Source: Streptomyces coacervatus (GTDB lineage: Bacteria > Actinomycetota > Actinomycetes > Streptomycetales > Streptomycetaceae). Taken from it: 64,000 bases of DNA. The notes beneath the pieces are model-generated. The model ran no database searches. It saw nothing but the letters and a program-made list of their open reading frames with translations, and was not told where the DNA came from. The position numbers and the translations under genes were made by a program. Numbering within the stretch: the stretch's first letter is position 1; each line of letters opens with the position of its first letter. Positions 1 to 8,760 of this stretch are shown piece after piece. The stretch is taken from positions 62,001-126,000 of the forward strand of contig NZ_JARHTP010000024.1 in the NCBI RefSeq assembly GCF_029223485.1, read 5' to 3'.

Positions 1-898
1 CCAGGGCTCGGGCCGCGACGAGCTTCTTGCCCATCTTCTGAATGGCCGCTTCCTCGTTGCCGCCGACCGCCTTCGCGGGTGAGCCGATGGCCTGGTGGGT
101 GCGCTGCAGTCCAGAAACCAGCTCAGCCAGTTGGGCAGGGTCGAGTGAGAAGTGGTGATCGCTGCCCGGGCTGCTCTGGTCGAGCGTGAAGTGCTTCTCG
201 ATCACCCGTGCGCCCAGCGCGTAGGCGATCCAGCTCAGCTCAGGGCCGAGATCGTGTCCGGAGAAGCCGACCACGACGTCGGGGAATTCCTCTTGGTAGG
301 TGTTGATCACCGAGAGGTTCAGGTCGGCCGGCGCTGCCGGGTACACGGCGGTGCACTGCAGGAGCGCCAGCCGGGAGTTGTGTTCCAGGACGGTCTCGCA
401 TGCCCTGCGGACATCGTCCATGCTGCCGCCTCCCGTGCTCACGATGAGCGGCCGCTGGGTCTTGGCCGCGTAGGCCAGCAGCGGAGTGTTGGTCAGGTCG
501 GCGGAGGCAATCTTGATGGCGGGCAGGTCGTGTTCCACGACGAAGTCGACGCTGGGAATGTCGAAGGCCGTGGAGAAGAAGTCGAGTCCGAGCTCCTTCG
601 CCACCTGGCTCAGATGTGAGTACTCGGCGTGGCCGAATTCCAGGGCCTCGCGGTGCAGACCGTAGGTTGCTCCGTAGCTGTTCCGGCCCGTGTAGGGGCG
701 GTTGTACATCTCCTTGGTGAAGAGGTCCTTGTTCTCGCGCTTCTGCAGCTTCACCGCCTGGGCGCCAGCCGCGGCCGCGGCACGGAACAGTTCTTCGGCC
801 TTGTCGAGGCTCCCCTCGTGGTTGTGACCGATCTCAGCGATCACGTAGGCCTGTGTGGAGGCGGATACGTGGTGCCGGCCTATGGTCAGGTGTGCCAT
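1..898 (-). CDS. neuB: N-acetylneuraminate synthase (NeuB/SpsE) family protein, partial
   Basis: NeuB-family enzymes condense phosphoenolpyruvate with an aldehyde sugar to give sialic-acid-like 2-keto acids in the cytosol. The visible 299 residues show the family hallmarks: an AEIGHNHEG start, AVKLQKRE, FFSTAFD, IKIASADLTN, a glycine-rich STGGGS and EKHFTLD. The ATG at 898 is the first start in frame. The C-terminus, where a SAF/antifreeze domain would lie, is outside the window. The gene follows the DapA-family gene by 62 bp on the same strand and is probably the last visible gene of the C7-cyclitol operon. The substrate is unknown. Confidence 0.88.
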   Translation of the reverse strand, partial: MAHLTIGRHHVSASTQAYVIAEIGHNHEGSLDKAEELFRAAAAAGAQAVKLQKRENKDLFTKEMYNRPYTGRNSYGATYGLHREALEFGHAEYSHLSQVAKELGLDFFSTAFDIPSVDFVVEHDLPAIKIASADLTNTPLLAYAAKTQRPLIVSTGGGSMDDVRRACETVLEHNSRLALLQCTAVYPAAPADLNLSVINTYQEEFPDVVVGFSGHDLGPELSWIAYALGARVIEKHFTLDQSSPGSDHHFSLDPAQLAELVSGLQRTHQAIGSPAKAVGGNEEAAIQKMGKKLVAARAL

Positions 899-960
899 CG
901 GACTCTCCAGTCTTGTGTGCTCAGTGTTGGCTGTTGATCGAGCGCTTGCGTTGATCGCGT

Positions 961-1845
961 TCAGGCGGCTACGGAGCGGACCACAGCCAGGAGTTCGTCA
1001 CGCGCCTCCTGGTCAAGGCCGTGGAGGGGGGACCGGACCCGGTCCGTGGCGATGACACCGGCCGCGGCCAGGATCGCCTTGATGCGAACGATGAATTCGA
1101 CCTTGGGCGCCGAGGTCGCCATGATGGCGGGAGCCAGCTGCGCGTACAGGGCGGTGGCCCGCTTGAGGTCACCCTCGAGGTGCGCTGTGTGCAGGTCGGA
1201 GAGTGTCTTGGGCTCGAGGTTGCCGATCGCCGTGGCGCTTCCCAGGGCGCCGTTGCGCAGTGCGGCAAGCAGAAGCATGTCGTCGCCGGCGAAGGGCGTT
1301 ACCGTGGGCGCGGCCTTGAGGATTTCCGCCGAACGCTGGGGGTCGGGGGTCGCGACCTTGACGTACTGGGCGTTGGGGGCCTGCGCGGCGACACGCGCAA
1401 TGGTGTCAGGTGTGATGCTGACCCCGCCTGCGCCGTCGTACAGCATCGCGGGGATGTCCAGCGCGTTGAGGATGGCGGTGAAGTGGATGACCTGTGCCTC
1501 GGGCGACTGGTCGAAGTACATGGGCGGCACCACAAGGACGCAGTCGGCGCCCGCGGCTTGTGCTTGAAGACCCAGTTCGATCGCGTTGGCGGTGCTGTCC
1601 GCTCCGATTCCGACCGTCACTGGCACACGGCCATCGACGGTCTGCACCACGTGCTTCATGACCTGGACACGCTCTTGGGTGGACAGGGCGAAGAATTCCC
1701 CCGCGCTGCCCAGGGCGATCACTCCGTGTACGCCGCCTGCGAGTACGTATTCGGTGAGCGACGTCAGTGAGGGAAGGTCAAGTTCCCAGTCCGCGTCGAA
1801 CGGCGTGACCAGCAGCGTGTTAGCTCCGGACATGCTCAGTTCCAT
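961..1845 (-). CDS. Dihydrodipicolinate synthase/N-acetylneuraminate lyase (DapA) family aldolase
   Basis: This is a class I, Schiff-base TIM-barrel aldolase family that adds pyruvate to, or removes it from, aldehydes. Visible motifs are LVTPFDADWELD near the N-terminus, GSAGEFFALSTQER (the GxxGE loop), VGIGADST, and the region around YVKVATPDP containing the expected catalytic lysine. About 294 residues is normal for the family. I chose the ATG at 1845 because AGGAG lies 5 nt upstream; it overlaps the stop of the SDR gene by 10 nt. Beside a NeuB homologue it may make or trim a keto-acid chain. The true substrate is not deducible. Confidence 0.85.
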   Translation of the reverse strand: MELSMSGANTLLVTPFDADWELDLPSLTSLTEYVLAGGVHGVIALGSAGEFFALSTQERVQVMKHVVQTVDGRVPVTVGIGADSTANAIELGLQAQAAGADCVLVVPPMYFDQSPEAQVIHFTAILNALDIPAMLYDGAGGVSITPDTIARVAAQAPNAQYVKVATPDPQRSAEILKAAPTVTPFAGDDMLLLAALRNGALGSATAIGNLEPKTLSDLHTAHLEGDLKRATALYAQLAPAIMATSAPKVEFIVRIKAILAAAGVIATDRVRSPLHGLDQEARDELLAVVRSVAA

Positions 1846-2675
1846 GGTTGCTCCTGAAGGTGAGAGGTGGAGAGGCGGTCCGCCAGCAGGTGGTGCGTTG
1901 TCGAGCGCAGCCACGCTCGAAAGCGGGGGTTGTAGGCATCGGCATGGGCGGTCGTCTCTGTGGTTCCGTCAAAGAAGAGGCCCGTGCGGGTGGAAAGCGA
2001 GGGGTTGGTGACGGCCTGCACGACTGCGTCTGCGCCTTGCTGAATCGAGGTCGTTGGTGAGACTCCGCTGTCGCGGACCATGGCGGTGTCCATGCGGGTG
2101 GCCGGGTGCACGCAGTGCACGGCGATGCCGGAGTGCTGGTGCTCGTGTCCCAGGTCGAACGTGCCGGCAGCCAAGGCCATCTTCGAACGCTGGTAGGCGC
2201 TTTCGCGTGTGTAGTGGTTCTCCAGCTGCACGTCGGTGGTATCGAAGGGACCCTGGTTCGTTGAACCCACGTTGACGATGCGTGCCGGGCGGGAGGCCGC
2301 CAGCGTCGGCATCAGAAGCGTGGCCAGGAGCATGGGCGCCAGGTAGTTCACGGCGAGCCTGAGCTCGTACCCGTCTTTGCTGATCTGCCGACCTTCTCCG
2401 AGGGGTCCGTAGCCCACCCCGGCGTTGTTCACCAGGACGTCCAGGCGGGGATTTTCCTGCGCCACGGTGTCGGCCAGCGACCGGACTTCGTCCAGCGATC
2501 CCAGGTCTGCCTGGTAGAGCCGCAGGTTTTCCTGAGCGGCGCCGTGTGCCAGGGCTGCCAGCTTGTCGCTGTGGCGTCCGTGAGCCAGCACCGTCCAGCC
2601 GGCATAGAGGAATCGATTCGCCAGATGCTCTCCCAGGCCGGACGTCGCACCCGTGATGAGGATGGTCGGCATCAT
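1836..2675 (-). CDS. Short-chain dehydrogenase/reductase (SDR), first of three
   Basis: NAD(P)-dependent oxidoreductase of the classical SDR fold. It has the cofactor motif TGATSGLGE at residues 8-16, NNAGVGYG, and the active-site YxxxK as AYQRSK, with an upstream serine in VGSTNQG. The 279-aa length and the FDG element near the C-terminus suggest the retinol-dehydrogenase-like subgroup. It overlaps the MFS gene upstream by 4 nt and the DapA gene downstream by 10 nt, so it is translationally coupled in the operon. It probably oxidises or reduces a hydroxyl of the cyclitol or sugar intermediate. Confidence 0.85.
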   Translation of the reverse strand: MMPTILITGATSGLGEHLANRFLYAGWTVLAHGRHSDKLAALAHGAAQENLRLYQADLGSLDEVRSLADTVAQENPRLDVLVNNAGVGYGPLGEGRQISKDGYELRLAVNYLAPMLLATLLMPTLAASRPARIVNVGSTNQGPFDTTDVQLENHYTRESAYQRSKMALAAGTFDLGHEHQHSGIAVHCVHPATRMDTAMVRDSGVSPTTSIQQGADAVVQAVTNPSLSTRTGLFFDGTTETTAHADAYNPRFRAWLRSTTHHLLADRLSTSHLQEQPWN

Positions 2676-3892
2676 TTCCTTCCGATCGGCCGGGCTTCAC
2701 GCATTTCCGCTCCGGACTTCTGCGTCCGGGCTCCGTGAGCGAGCAGAAGAGTTGCCGCGAGGCATGAAAGGACGGCGATGAAAAATATCTCGGAGGTATA
2801 TCCAGGGACGAGCAGTGGGGCAAGAATCCCAAACATCGATCCCACTTGCACCAACACCATATAGGCGATGGCACCGTCCTTGATCCCGGCCGGTAATACC
2901 TCTCCCATGAGGACAATGGCGAGGCTTTGGAAGCCAGCGGTGAATGGAGCATAAGCAATCTGCGCCAACAGCAGCCACGGATAGCTACCACCACAGGCGA
3001 GCGGCACAAAAGATACCGCCCCTATCAGGGCCACCACAACAAGCCCTTTTCTACTTCCCGTCTTGTCCGCAAGGAACCCGATTGCCAGGAGTGCAGGAAT
3101 CTCTACCACTGAGGTCAGGGCGATCAGCGTCGAGATCTTTGATTCGGATATTCCATTTGAGACTGCATAGAGGGGAAGGTAAACCTGGCGCAGGTTATCG
3201 ACGGATCGAAGCAAGAGAACAGCGGACGCCGAGGATATAAGAATACCCAGCGCTATGCGCGCGCGGTCCGCATCATCCTTAGTGTGTTTCTGGTCGGACT
3301 CAGTGTCAAGTCCTTCCTTCCTGGGCAACCAGGCCAGGATGGCGTTCAAGACCGCCACTACAGCGGCTACTCGCACCGGTGTGACGCTCTCGTTCAGTTT
3401 GATTGCGAGGGAAAACAGCCCGAGCCCGCCGAGGTATCCGACGACGCAGAGCGTGCGAGCTGTGCTAATTCTGCGCGAGGCCGACCCGGTCCCCGAAGCG
3501 GCAATGGAAATGTACTGCGGATAGTTCACAGTGCTGCACACGATCGTCAGCCCCAGCAGGTAGTCGAGCCCCGCTGGGTGCGCCAGCGACATTCCCCACA
3601 TTCCTGCTGCCGCCATCGCAGAATTAGCGGATATCCCACCCCTCCGGGACCCGCGGCGGATCATCCATCGCCCCAGCGTCAAATTGAGTGCAGCAGACCC
3701 CAGGGCGTTGAGGACGAAGAAGAGGGCAATATGCGCTTTTGAAGCGCCCAGCCCGTCGAGATGAAGGGCCAGGCCGACGGACATGAGTGCAGCGAATGCC
3801 GAGTTGAGCAAGAGGCCGACAGCAACGTAGATTGCCGTTGCATCCATGAAACGGGACCGCTGAATGGACTGTGATGATGCCGATGCCGGCAT
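2672..3892 (-). CDS. MFS exporter, sugar-efflux (SetA-like) type
   Basis: A 406-residue membrane protein with about 12 hydrophobic segments in two halves separated by a charged loop near residues 195-215 (KHTKDDADR). The second half has a GFLADKTGSRKG loop typical of MFS loop 8-9, and the first has LGRWMIRRGSRRG. Overall it resembles the sugar-efflux transporter branch. Its place between glycosyltransferase and SDR genes suggests export of the sugar-like product. It ends overlapping the SDR start and begins 3 bp after the stop of the GT gene. Substrate is inferred from context only. Confidence 0.8.
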   Translation of the reverse strand: MPASASSQSIQRSRFMDATAIYVAVGLLLNSAFAALMSVGLALHLDGLGASKAHIALFFVLNALGSAALNLTLGRWMIRRGSRRGGISANSAMAAAGMWGMSLAHPAGLDYLLGLTIVCSTVNYPQYISIAASGTGSASRRISTARTLCVVGYLGGLGLFSLAIKLNESVTPVRVAAVVAVLNAILAWLPRKEGLDTESDQKHTKDDADRARIALGILISSASAVLLLRSVDNLRQVYLPLYAVSNGISESKISTLIALTSVVEIPALLAIGFLADKTGSRKGLVVVALIGAVSFVPLACGGSYPWLLLAQIAYAPFTAGFQSLAIVLMGEVLPAGIKDGAIAYMVLVQVGSMFGILAPLLVPGYTSEIFFIAVLSCLAATLLLAHGARTQKSGAEMREARPIGRK

Positions 3893-3895
3893 CCT

Positions 3896-5107
3896 CTAGC
3901 CCTCCTGGTTTCGGACCGTGTCGGCGTATCGGTCAATCCGCCCGATTTCCGAGTCCTTCGGCCAGGTCATGAGGGGAATGTGCGCATTGACGACCTTGCC
4001 GTCGACCAGGCTGGACGACGAGGGGTGGTAGAGGTGGATCAAGCGGTCGTCGTGGCGATCGAGGGGCGCATTGACACTGAGTCGCAGCGCGAAGTCCGTG
4101 TCCTCCCCGCCCCAGCCCTCGTACCGCTCGTCCATCCCTGCGACCCGGTCGAACGCCGTGTGGCGGATCCACATGCACAGGCCCGGGGGTCGCCGGACCA
4201 GGAAGCCTCGCAGGCGTTCCTCTGCCGGAGCGGCAAGCCGGCGTTCGAGCCGATCGCTCAGCGCAGCCCCGGTCGCCTGCGGGTCCAGGCAGAACATCTC
4301 GCGGTAGGGCAGGAGTGCCTGTACGCCGGGGCGCAGGAACCTCTCCATATTCCGTTCGATGAAGTCACGGTCTGCGAACACGTCCGAGTCCAGCATGCAG
4401 ATCACATCATGGTCGCCGGGTGAATTGCGCACCCCTGTGTTGATCGCCCACGAGCGGTTGAAGGGCCCGACGTGGGGGGCGAAGAGGTAGTTGTCAGCGA
4501 GCGGCTCGAGGAGGCTCTTCCAGCGAGGTTTCTCATCGCATTCGACGACCGTCACGTCGTAATGATCGCGCGATACGGATTGGTCGGCTATGGCCTGCAG
4601 GCAGGCTATTATGTTCCGAATCCGATATCCGGTGTCACTGCTGTCCCGGAACGGGACGACGACGAGGACCGAGGCTCCCTCGCCCGTACCGGTGGCGGCA
4701 GGAGGGGCCGCTATTTTTCGGACGTCGTCCAGGCTCAGCTCGGGAGTTCCCGGGTCGTACGCGTTTCCTGCGTAATACCCCAGCCTTGAATTGCACTCCC
4801 CCCTCCAGGCGATGCTGAAGAGGTCACGAACGGCATCCGGAGACCTGTCGGCAAGACGGCACAGGTCACGCTGCAGGTCAGCGTACGCTTTGCCGTCACC
4901 CGGATTCTTTCGGAGCCTGGTCGCGCTTTCGGACACTTCCAGGTCGGAAATATCGGCGAGCGACTGACTGACGGGTTCAAGCCACTCTCGGGACCATTTC
5001 CAGAAGACGATTGCCGCGCCTTTAGCTGCGATATCCTCCCAGACAACGATGCTGTCCGCAACAGCCTTTGCCAGCGTTCGAGTATCATTCGGCATGAGTT
5101 GCACCAC
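3896..5107 (-). CDS. GT2/GT7-like glycosyltransferase with galactosyltransferase-type C-terminus
   Basis: A GT-A fold glycosyltransferase. After a roughly 140-residue N-terminal extension it shows VLVVVPFRD, the metal-binding DSDVFADRDF, and GWGGEDTDFALR, the acceptor/metal motif shared by GT7/GT27 enzymes. It should transfer a sugar from a nucleotide donor in the cytosol. The listed start is GTG at 5107; an ATG at 5095 (MPNDT) is an equally possible start and neither has a strong ribosome site. It is the first gene of the leftmost minus-strand block, divergent from galU. Confidence 0.82.
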   Translation of the reverse strand: MVQLMPNDTRTLAKAVADSIVVWEDIAAKGAAIVFWKWSREWLEPVSQSLADISDLEVSESATRLRKNPGDGKAYADLQRDLCRLADRSPDAVRDLFSIAWRGECNSRLGYYAGNAYDPGTPELSLDDVRKIAAPPAATGTGEGASVLVVVPFRDSSDTGYRIRNIIACLQAIADQSVSRDHYDVTVVECDEKPRWKSLLEPLADNYLFAPHVGPFNRSWAINTGVRNSPGDHDVICMLDSDVFADRDFIERNMERFLRPGVQALLPYREMFCLDPQATGAALSDRLERRLAAPAEERLRGFLVRRPPGLCMWIRHTAFDRVAGMDERYEGWGGEDTDFALRLSVNAPLDRHDDRLIHLYHPSSSSLVDGKVVNAHIPLMTWPKDSEIGRIDRYADTVRNQEG

Positions 5108-5363
5108 GGTGAACCCCGTTCAACGAGTCGGTGAAGAGAGTGCCCGGAACTCCGTCATCGGGAGTCCGCGCCTGTGCACATGAGCAGCGGATAAGCGGAG
5201 CAGCACTCCTCCAGATCCAGAGGCGCTTCATTCGACGCTTCAATTACGCTAGCTCAGATGATCACCAGCGTGCAAGCGCTTTCATGTTAACTTTCTCCCC
5301 TCCTCGATTCATTCGCATGACCATCCTTGACCGTCCACAAGCGCAGGTTCTAACGTCGAGATC
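5108..5363. promoter_or_regulatory. Divergent promoter region between GT gene and galU
   Basis: A 256-bp spacer between two outward-facing genes, noticeably more A/T-rich around 5270-5320 than the coding DNA. It must hold promoters for both directions. I see no clear consensus -35/-10 pair or operator that I could assign with confidence. Confidence 0.45.
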
Positions 5364-6278
5364 ATGAGTGATGAACGCAATCGCGTACGAAAAGCGGTCG
5401 TACCTGTCGCGGGACTCGGAACCCGTTTTCTTCCCGCGACGAAGGCGACGCCCAAGGAGATGCTGCCGGTCATTGACAAGCCGGCGATCCAATATGTGAT
5501 CGAGGAGGCCTCGTCATCCGGGATCAGCGACGTGCTCATGATCACAGGGCGGAACAAGCGTCCGGTGGAGGATCACTTCGACCGCGCATACGAACTGGAG
5601 GACGTGCTGGTCGAAAAGGGCAAACTGTCAGCACTCGAGTCGGTCCAGGCGTCTTCTCGACTGGCCGATGTGCACTACGTACGCCAGGGCCAGCCGCTGG
5701 GTTTGGGGCACGCGGTGCTGTGTGCCAAGCCGCATGTCGGAGACCAGCCCTTCGCCGTGCTCCTCGGAGACGACCTCATCGATCCTCGGGACCGGCTGTT
5801 GGAGGTGATGATGGATGTTCGCCAGGAGCTGGGCGGAAGTGTTCTTGCCCTGATGGAGGTCGACCCGGCGCAGATCCATCTGTACGGCTGCGCATCCGTG
5901 CAGCGGGTGCCGGGCAGTTGGGCCGAGGACCGGGACGTCCTGGAGATCTTGGATCTGGTCGAGAAGCCCGGCATCGGCGCGGCTCCCAGCAACCTGGCGG
6001 TCATCGGCCGCTACGTCCTCGACCCAGAGGTCTTCGAGGTGCTGCAGGAGACGAAGCCCGGCCGAAACGGCGAGATCCAGCTGACCGATGCGCTTCGCGT
6101 CCTCGCCCAGAGGGGCAGCACCGTCCACGGTGTCGTCTTCTCCGGGCGACGCTACGACACCGGCAACCGCGAGGACTACCTGCGCTCGATCGTGCAACTG
6201 GCGTGCGAGCGCCCGGACATTGGTCCCGGCTTTTGCGCATGGCTCAAGGAGTACGTCGAAAACGGCCTGCCAGGCTGA
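5364..6278 (+). CDS. galU: UTP-glucose-1-phosphate uridylyltransferase
   Basis: Makes UDP-glucose from glucose-1-phosphate and UTP. The 304-residue protein has the pyrophosphorylase signature VVPVAGLGTRFLPATKATPK, the base-binding GQPLGLGHAVLCAKP, LLGDDLI, EKPGIG and the product-site region NGEIQLTDAL. Length is typical. It starts 85 nt into the plus strand side of the divergent spacer. Within the cluster it would supply the nucleotide-glucose donor for the GT2 and TreT-like glycosyltransferases, and may be a dedicated second copy beside a housekeeping galU elsewhere. Confidence 0.93.
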   Translation: MSDERNRVRKAVVPVAGLGTRFLPATKATPKEMLPVIDKPAIQYVIEEASSSGISDVLMITGRNKRPVEDHFDRAYELEDVLVEKGKLSALESVQASSRLADVHYVRQGQPLGLGHAVLCAKPHVGDQPFAVLLGDDLIDPRDRLLEVMMDVRQELGGSVLALMEVDPAQIHLYGCASVQRVPGSWAEDRDVLEILDLVEKPGIGAAPSNLAVIGRYVLDPEVFEVLQETKPGRNGEIQLTDALRVLAQRGSTVHGVVFSGRRYDTGNREDYLRSIVQLACERPDIGPGFCAWLKEYVENGLPG

Positions 6279-6328
6279 GCCTCCGCGAGGGTGGCTTGGT
6301 GATCCGGTCGGCTGCACGGCGCGCCGCA

Positions 6329-7018
6329 TCACGCGCTTCCTTCGCTGTTGGCAGGAGACAGGTGGGTGAGCAGGTCGGCGGGCCTGCGCAGGTGCAGGTC
6401 CGCCAGAGCTGAGGGGTCGTAGAGATGTCCCCATCCTGCGGCAGCGCCGACGGCGCCGGCCCGACGTGCTGCCTCCAGGTCGGTGGGGGCGTCTCCGACG
6501 TAGATGCTGCGGCGGGGCTCAGCCGGGACAAGAGAGCAGGCCTTGAGGATCCCCTGCGGATCGGGTTTGGGGTTCGCCACCTGGTCACCTGCGACCAGAA
6601 CCGCGAAGTAGCCAAGCAGGCCCGCGGCTGACAGGAGGATCTCAGCCGCCTGCCGGCTCGCGCCGGTGAAGACCGCCATGGGGACGGTGGCCTGGAGCTG
6701 GTCGAGAACGGCCTTGATGCCGTCGCACGCCGACACTGCGGTGGCACGGCGGGCGAGGATGTCGTGGTACAGGTCGACATCCGCATCACTGCAGGGGCGG
6801 TTGAGCAGCTCGCTCAGCATCGCACGTGGTGGGCCGAGTGAGTACAGAGCCACGATCTCGGCTCGGCTGCGCGTTCTTCCTCCCAGTTCCTCGACCGTCT
6901 GGCAGAAGGAGTCGGGGACCACCGACGCCGAGTCGATCAACGTTCCGTCCATGTCCCACACGACGGCCGAGACGCATGCCCGGCCGTCGGGAATGGACGC
7001 CGGCAGTGGTGTCGTCAC
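6329..7018 (-). CDS. HAD-superfamily phosphatase
   Basis: Haloacid-dehalogenase-type hydrolase, about 229 residues. Motif I is DMDGTLID (nucleophile and acid/base aspartates), motif II FTGAS, motif III lysine in NPKPDP, and motif IV VGDAPTDLEAA. The helical cap between motifs I and II marks the phosphoglycolate-phosphatase/beta-PGM subgroup. In this cluster it is a candidate for removing phosphate from a cyclitol or sugar intermediate; the cyclase product from sedoheptulose 7-phosphate is itself unphosphorylated, so a later or different intermediate is more likely. It lies tail-to-tail with galU. Confidence 0.87.
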   Translation of the reverse strand: MTTPLPASIPDGRACVSAVVWDMDGTLIDSASVVPDSFCQTVEELGGRTRSRAEIVALYSLGPPRAMLSELLNRPCSDADVDLYHDILARRATAVSACDGIKAVLDQLQATVPMAVFTGASRQAAEILLSAAGLLGYFAVLVAGDQVANPKPDPQGILKACSLVPAEPRRSIYVGDAPTDLEAARRAGAVGAAAGWGHLYDPSALADLHLRRPADLLTHLSPANSEGSA

Positions 7019-7057
7019 GCGATCACCCGCCCCTTTCCGGGTAGTTGATAGAAAATG

Positions 7058-7834
7058 TCAGCTCGTGGTCATGCCGCCGTTGACATGCAGGACCTGCCCG
7101 GTGATCTCCTGCGCCGCAGGAGAGGCCAGGAAGGCAACGGCATCGGCAATGGCTTCCGCCTGCTGGAAACGGCCGAGCGGGATGCGTGCCAGGGTGCGGT
7201 CCCGGACCTGCTCCGCCTCGCCCCCCAGTAGCGTTGCCTGTCTCTTGAAGTCCTCTTGGATCATGTCTGTTTCGATGATGCCGGGGCAGACCGCGTTCAC
7301 CCGGATCGCCGGAGCGAGTTCGAGTGCCATGCACTTGGTGAGGCCCAGCAGCGCCGCCTTCGACGCCGCATAGTGCGAGACGAGGGCCTGTCCCTGGTGT
7401 CCGGCCTGACTGGAGATGTTGATGATGGCACCGCCCCGGTCCGCCATGCTCTGGGCAACGGCCTGGGACAGGACGAAGGAACCGCGCACGTTGACCGCAA
7501 ACACAGCATCGAAGTCGCCGACCGGCACGTCGACGAATCGGTGCAGCGTCGCGATTCCCGCGTTGTTGACAAGGACGTCGATGCCTCCCAGCAGCTCCTC
7601 CATCTGGTCAGCCGCGGCAACCACCGCGTCGGGAGATGCCAGGTCAAAGCCCAGGCCGTAGGCCTTGCCGGGACCCCGCTCGGAGAGCTGCTCGGCCGCC
7701 TCTTGGGCCGCGTCGGCGGTTCGGCCGGTCAGCACGACCGTGGCGCCCGCCCGGACGAATCGGCGGGCGACTGCTTCACCGATTCCCCGGGTCCCCCCGG
7801 TGACCACGCAGTTGGTGCCGGAGAAGAGGGACAT
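7058..7834 (-). CDS. SDR family oxidoreductase, FabG-like
   Basis: Classical SDR of 258 residues: VVTGGTRGIGEAVARR cofactor loop, NNAGIA, NISSQAGHQG, and the YAASKAALLG active site, ending GQVLHVNGGM as in 3-oxoacyl-reductase-like enzymes. I chose ATG 7834 because GGAG lies 5 nt upstream. An alternative ATG at 7870 would overlap the stop of the LLM gene (ATGA) and add 12 residues. The reading frame stays open far upstream, but that is only the shadow of the LLM gene. Probable role: a ketone/alcohol step on the C7 scaffold. Confidence 0.88.
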   Translation of the reverse strand: MSLFSGTNCVVTGGTRGIGEAVARRFVRAGATVVLTGRTADAAQEAAEQLSERGPGKAYGLGFDLASPDAVVAAADQMEELLGGIDVLVNNAGIATLHRFVDVPVGDFDAVFAVNVRGSFVLSQAVAQSMADRGGAIINISSQAGHQGQALVSHYAASKAALLGLTKCMALELAPAIRVNAVCPGIIETDMIQEDFKRQATLLGGEAEQVRDRTLARIPLGRFQQAEAIADAVAFLASPAAQEITGQVLHVNGGMTTS

Positions 7835-7866
7835 GCGGTCTCCAATCGGTTTTGTGTGCTGCGTGC

Positions 7867-8760
7867 TCATGCGGTGGCCTTGACGGCGGCGTGCAGGCAC
7901 CGGAAGGCCTGATCCGGAACCCGCCAGGAAACGTCGAGTACCACCTCGTCGAAGCCCGCCGTACGGGCGGCGGCAGCCGCCCGTACAGCTCCGTCCTCGG
8001 ACACCTGAACACAATTGATCTTCAGAACGTTGGTGAACCTGCTCGTTCTGCCGGCCGCTTCCCGCGCTGCGGCAATCTCCTCCACGTGTGCCGCGAGTGC
8101 GCGGGCAGACACGTCGGCGGCGTCGGCAACCGCCAGCCAGCCGTCCCCGATGCGTGCGGCGCGCCGACGCGCAGGCGCACTCATACCTCCAACAAGCAGC
8201 GGCGGTCCCGCTTTCTGGACGGGCCGCGGATACATCAGCAGGTTGACGGAGGGGCTGAACTGCCCGTCGACCGCAGCCGTGGCCACGTCGATGCGTCCCG
8301 TCCACGCGGCCCGCAGGACTGCCACACACTCGTCCATCCGGGAGCCTCGGTCCTCGAAGGAATACCCGAGAGCCTGCATCTCTTCGGCCAGCCAGCCTGC
8401 GCCGATCCCCAGTGTCAGCCGTCCGGCCGAGAGGACGTCGATGGTGGCTGCGGCCTTGGCCACGGCGACCGGGTGCCGCTGCGGCAGGATCAGCACCGCC
8501 GTCCCCAACCGTGCGACGGTGGTCACGGCGGCGACGTGAGCCAGGCAGGCCAGTGCCTCCAGCTGTGGCTCCGTGGCCTGCCATGTCATGCGTTTGTCTG
8601 CGCTGTAGGGATAAGGGGCTTTGCTGTCCTGGACCATGGCCAGGTGATCGTTGACCCAGAGTGATGCGGCGCCTTCCTCTTCGGCTTTCCACGCCAATGA
8701 GGCAAGGCCCGGGTCCCACGCTTCGGGCGAGGTCGTGGGGAGCGAAATACCGATCTCCAC
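7867..8760 (-). CDS. LLM-class F420-dependent oxidoreductase
   Basis: Luciferase-like monooxygenase fold using coenzyme F420, a cofactor common in actinomycetes. Evidence: N-terminal MEIGISLPTT, LWVNDHLAM, the conserved HPVAVAKAAATIDVLS, GRLTLGIGAGW, and PLLVGGMSAPARRRAAR. About 297 residues. It is tightly packed: its start is adjacent to the cupin-VOC stop (8760/8761), and its stop can overlap an alternative start of the SDR. It could carry out a hydride transfer on the cyclitol, for example reduction of an enone, but this is inferred only from family and context. Confidence 0.86.
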   Translation of the reverse strand: MEIGISLPTTSPEAWDPGLASLAWKAEEEGAASLWVNDHLAMVQDSKAPYPYSADKRMTWQATEPQLEALACLAHVAAVTTVARLGTAVLILPQRHPVAVAKAAATIDVLSAGRLTLGIGAGWLAEEMQALGYSFEDRGSRMDECVAVLRAAWTGRIDVATAAVDGQFSPSVNLLMYPRPVQKAGPPLLVGGMSAPARRRAARIGDGWLAVADAADVSARALAAHVEEIAAAREAAGRTSRFTNVLKINCVQVSEDGAVRAAAAARTAGFDEVVLDVSWRVPDQAFRCLHAAVKATA

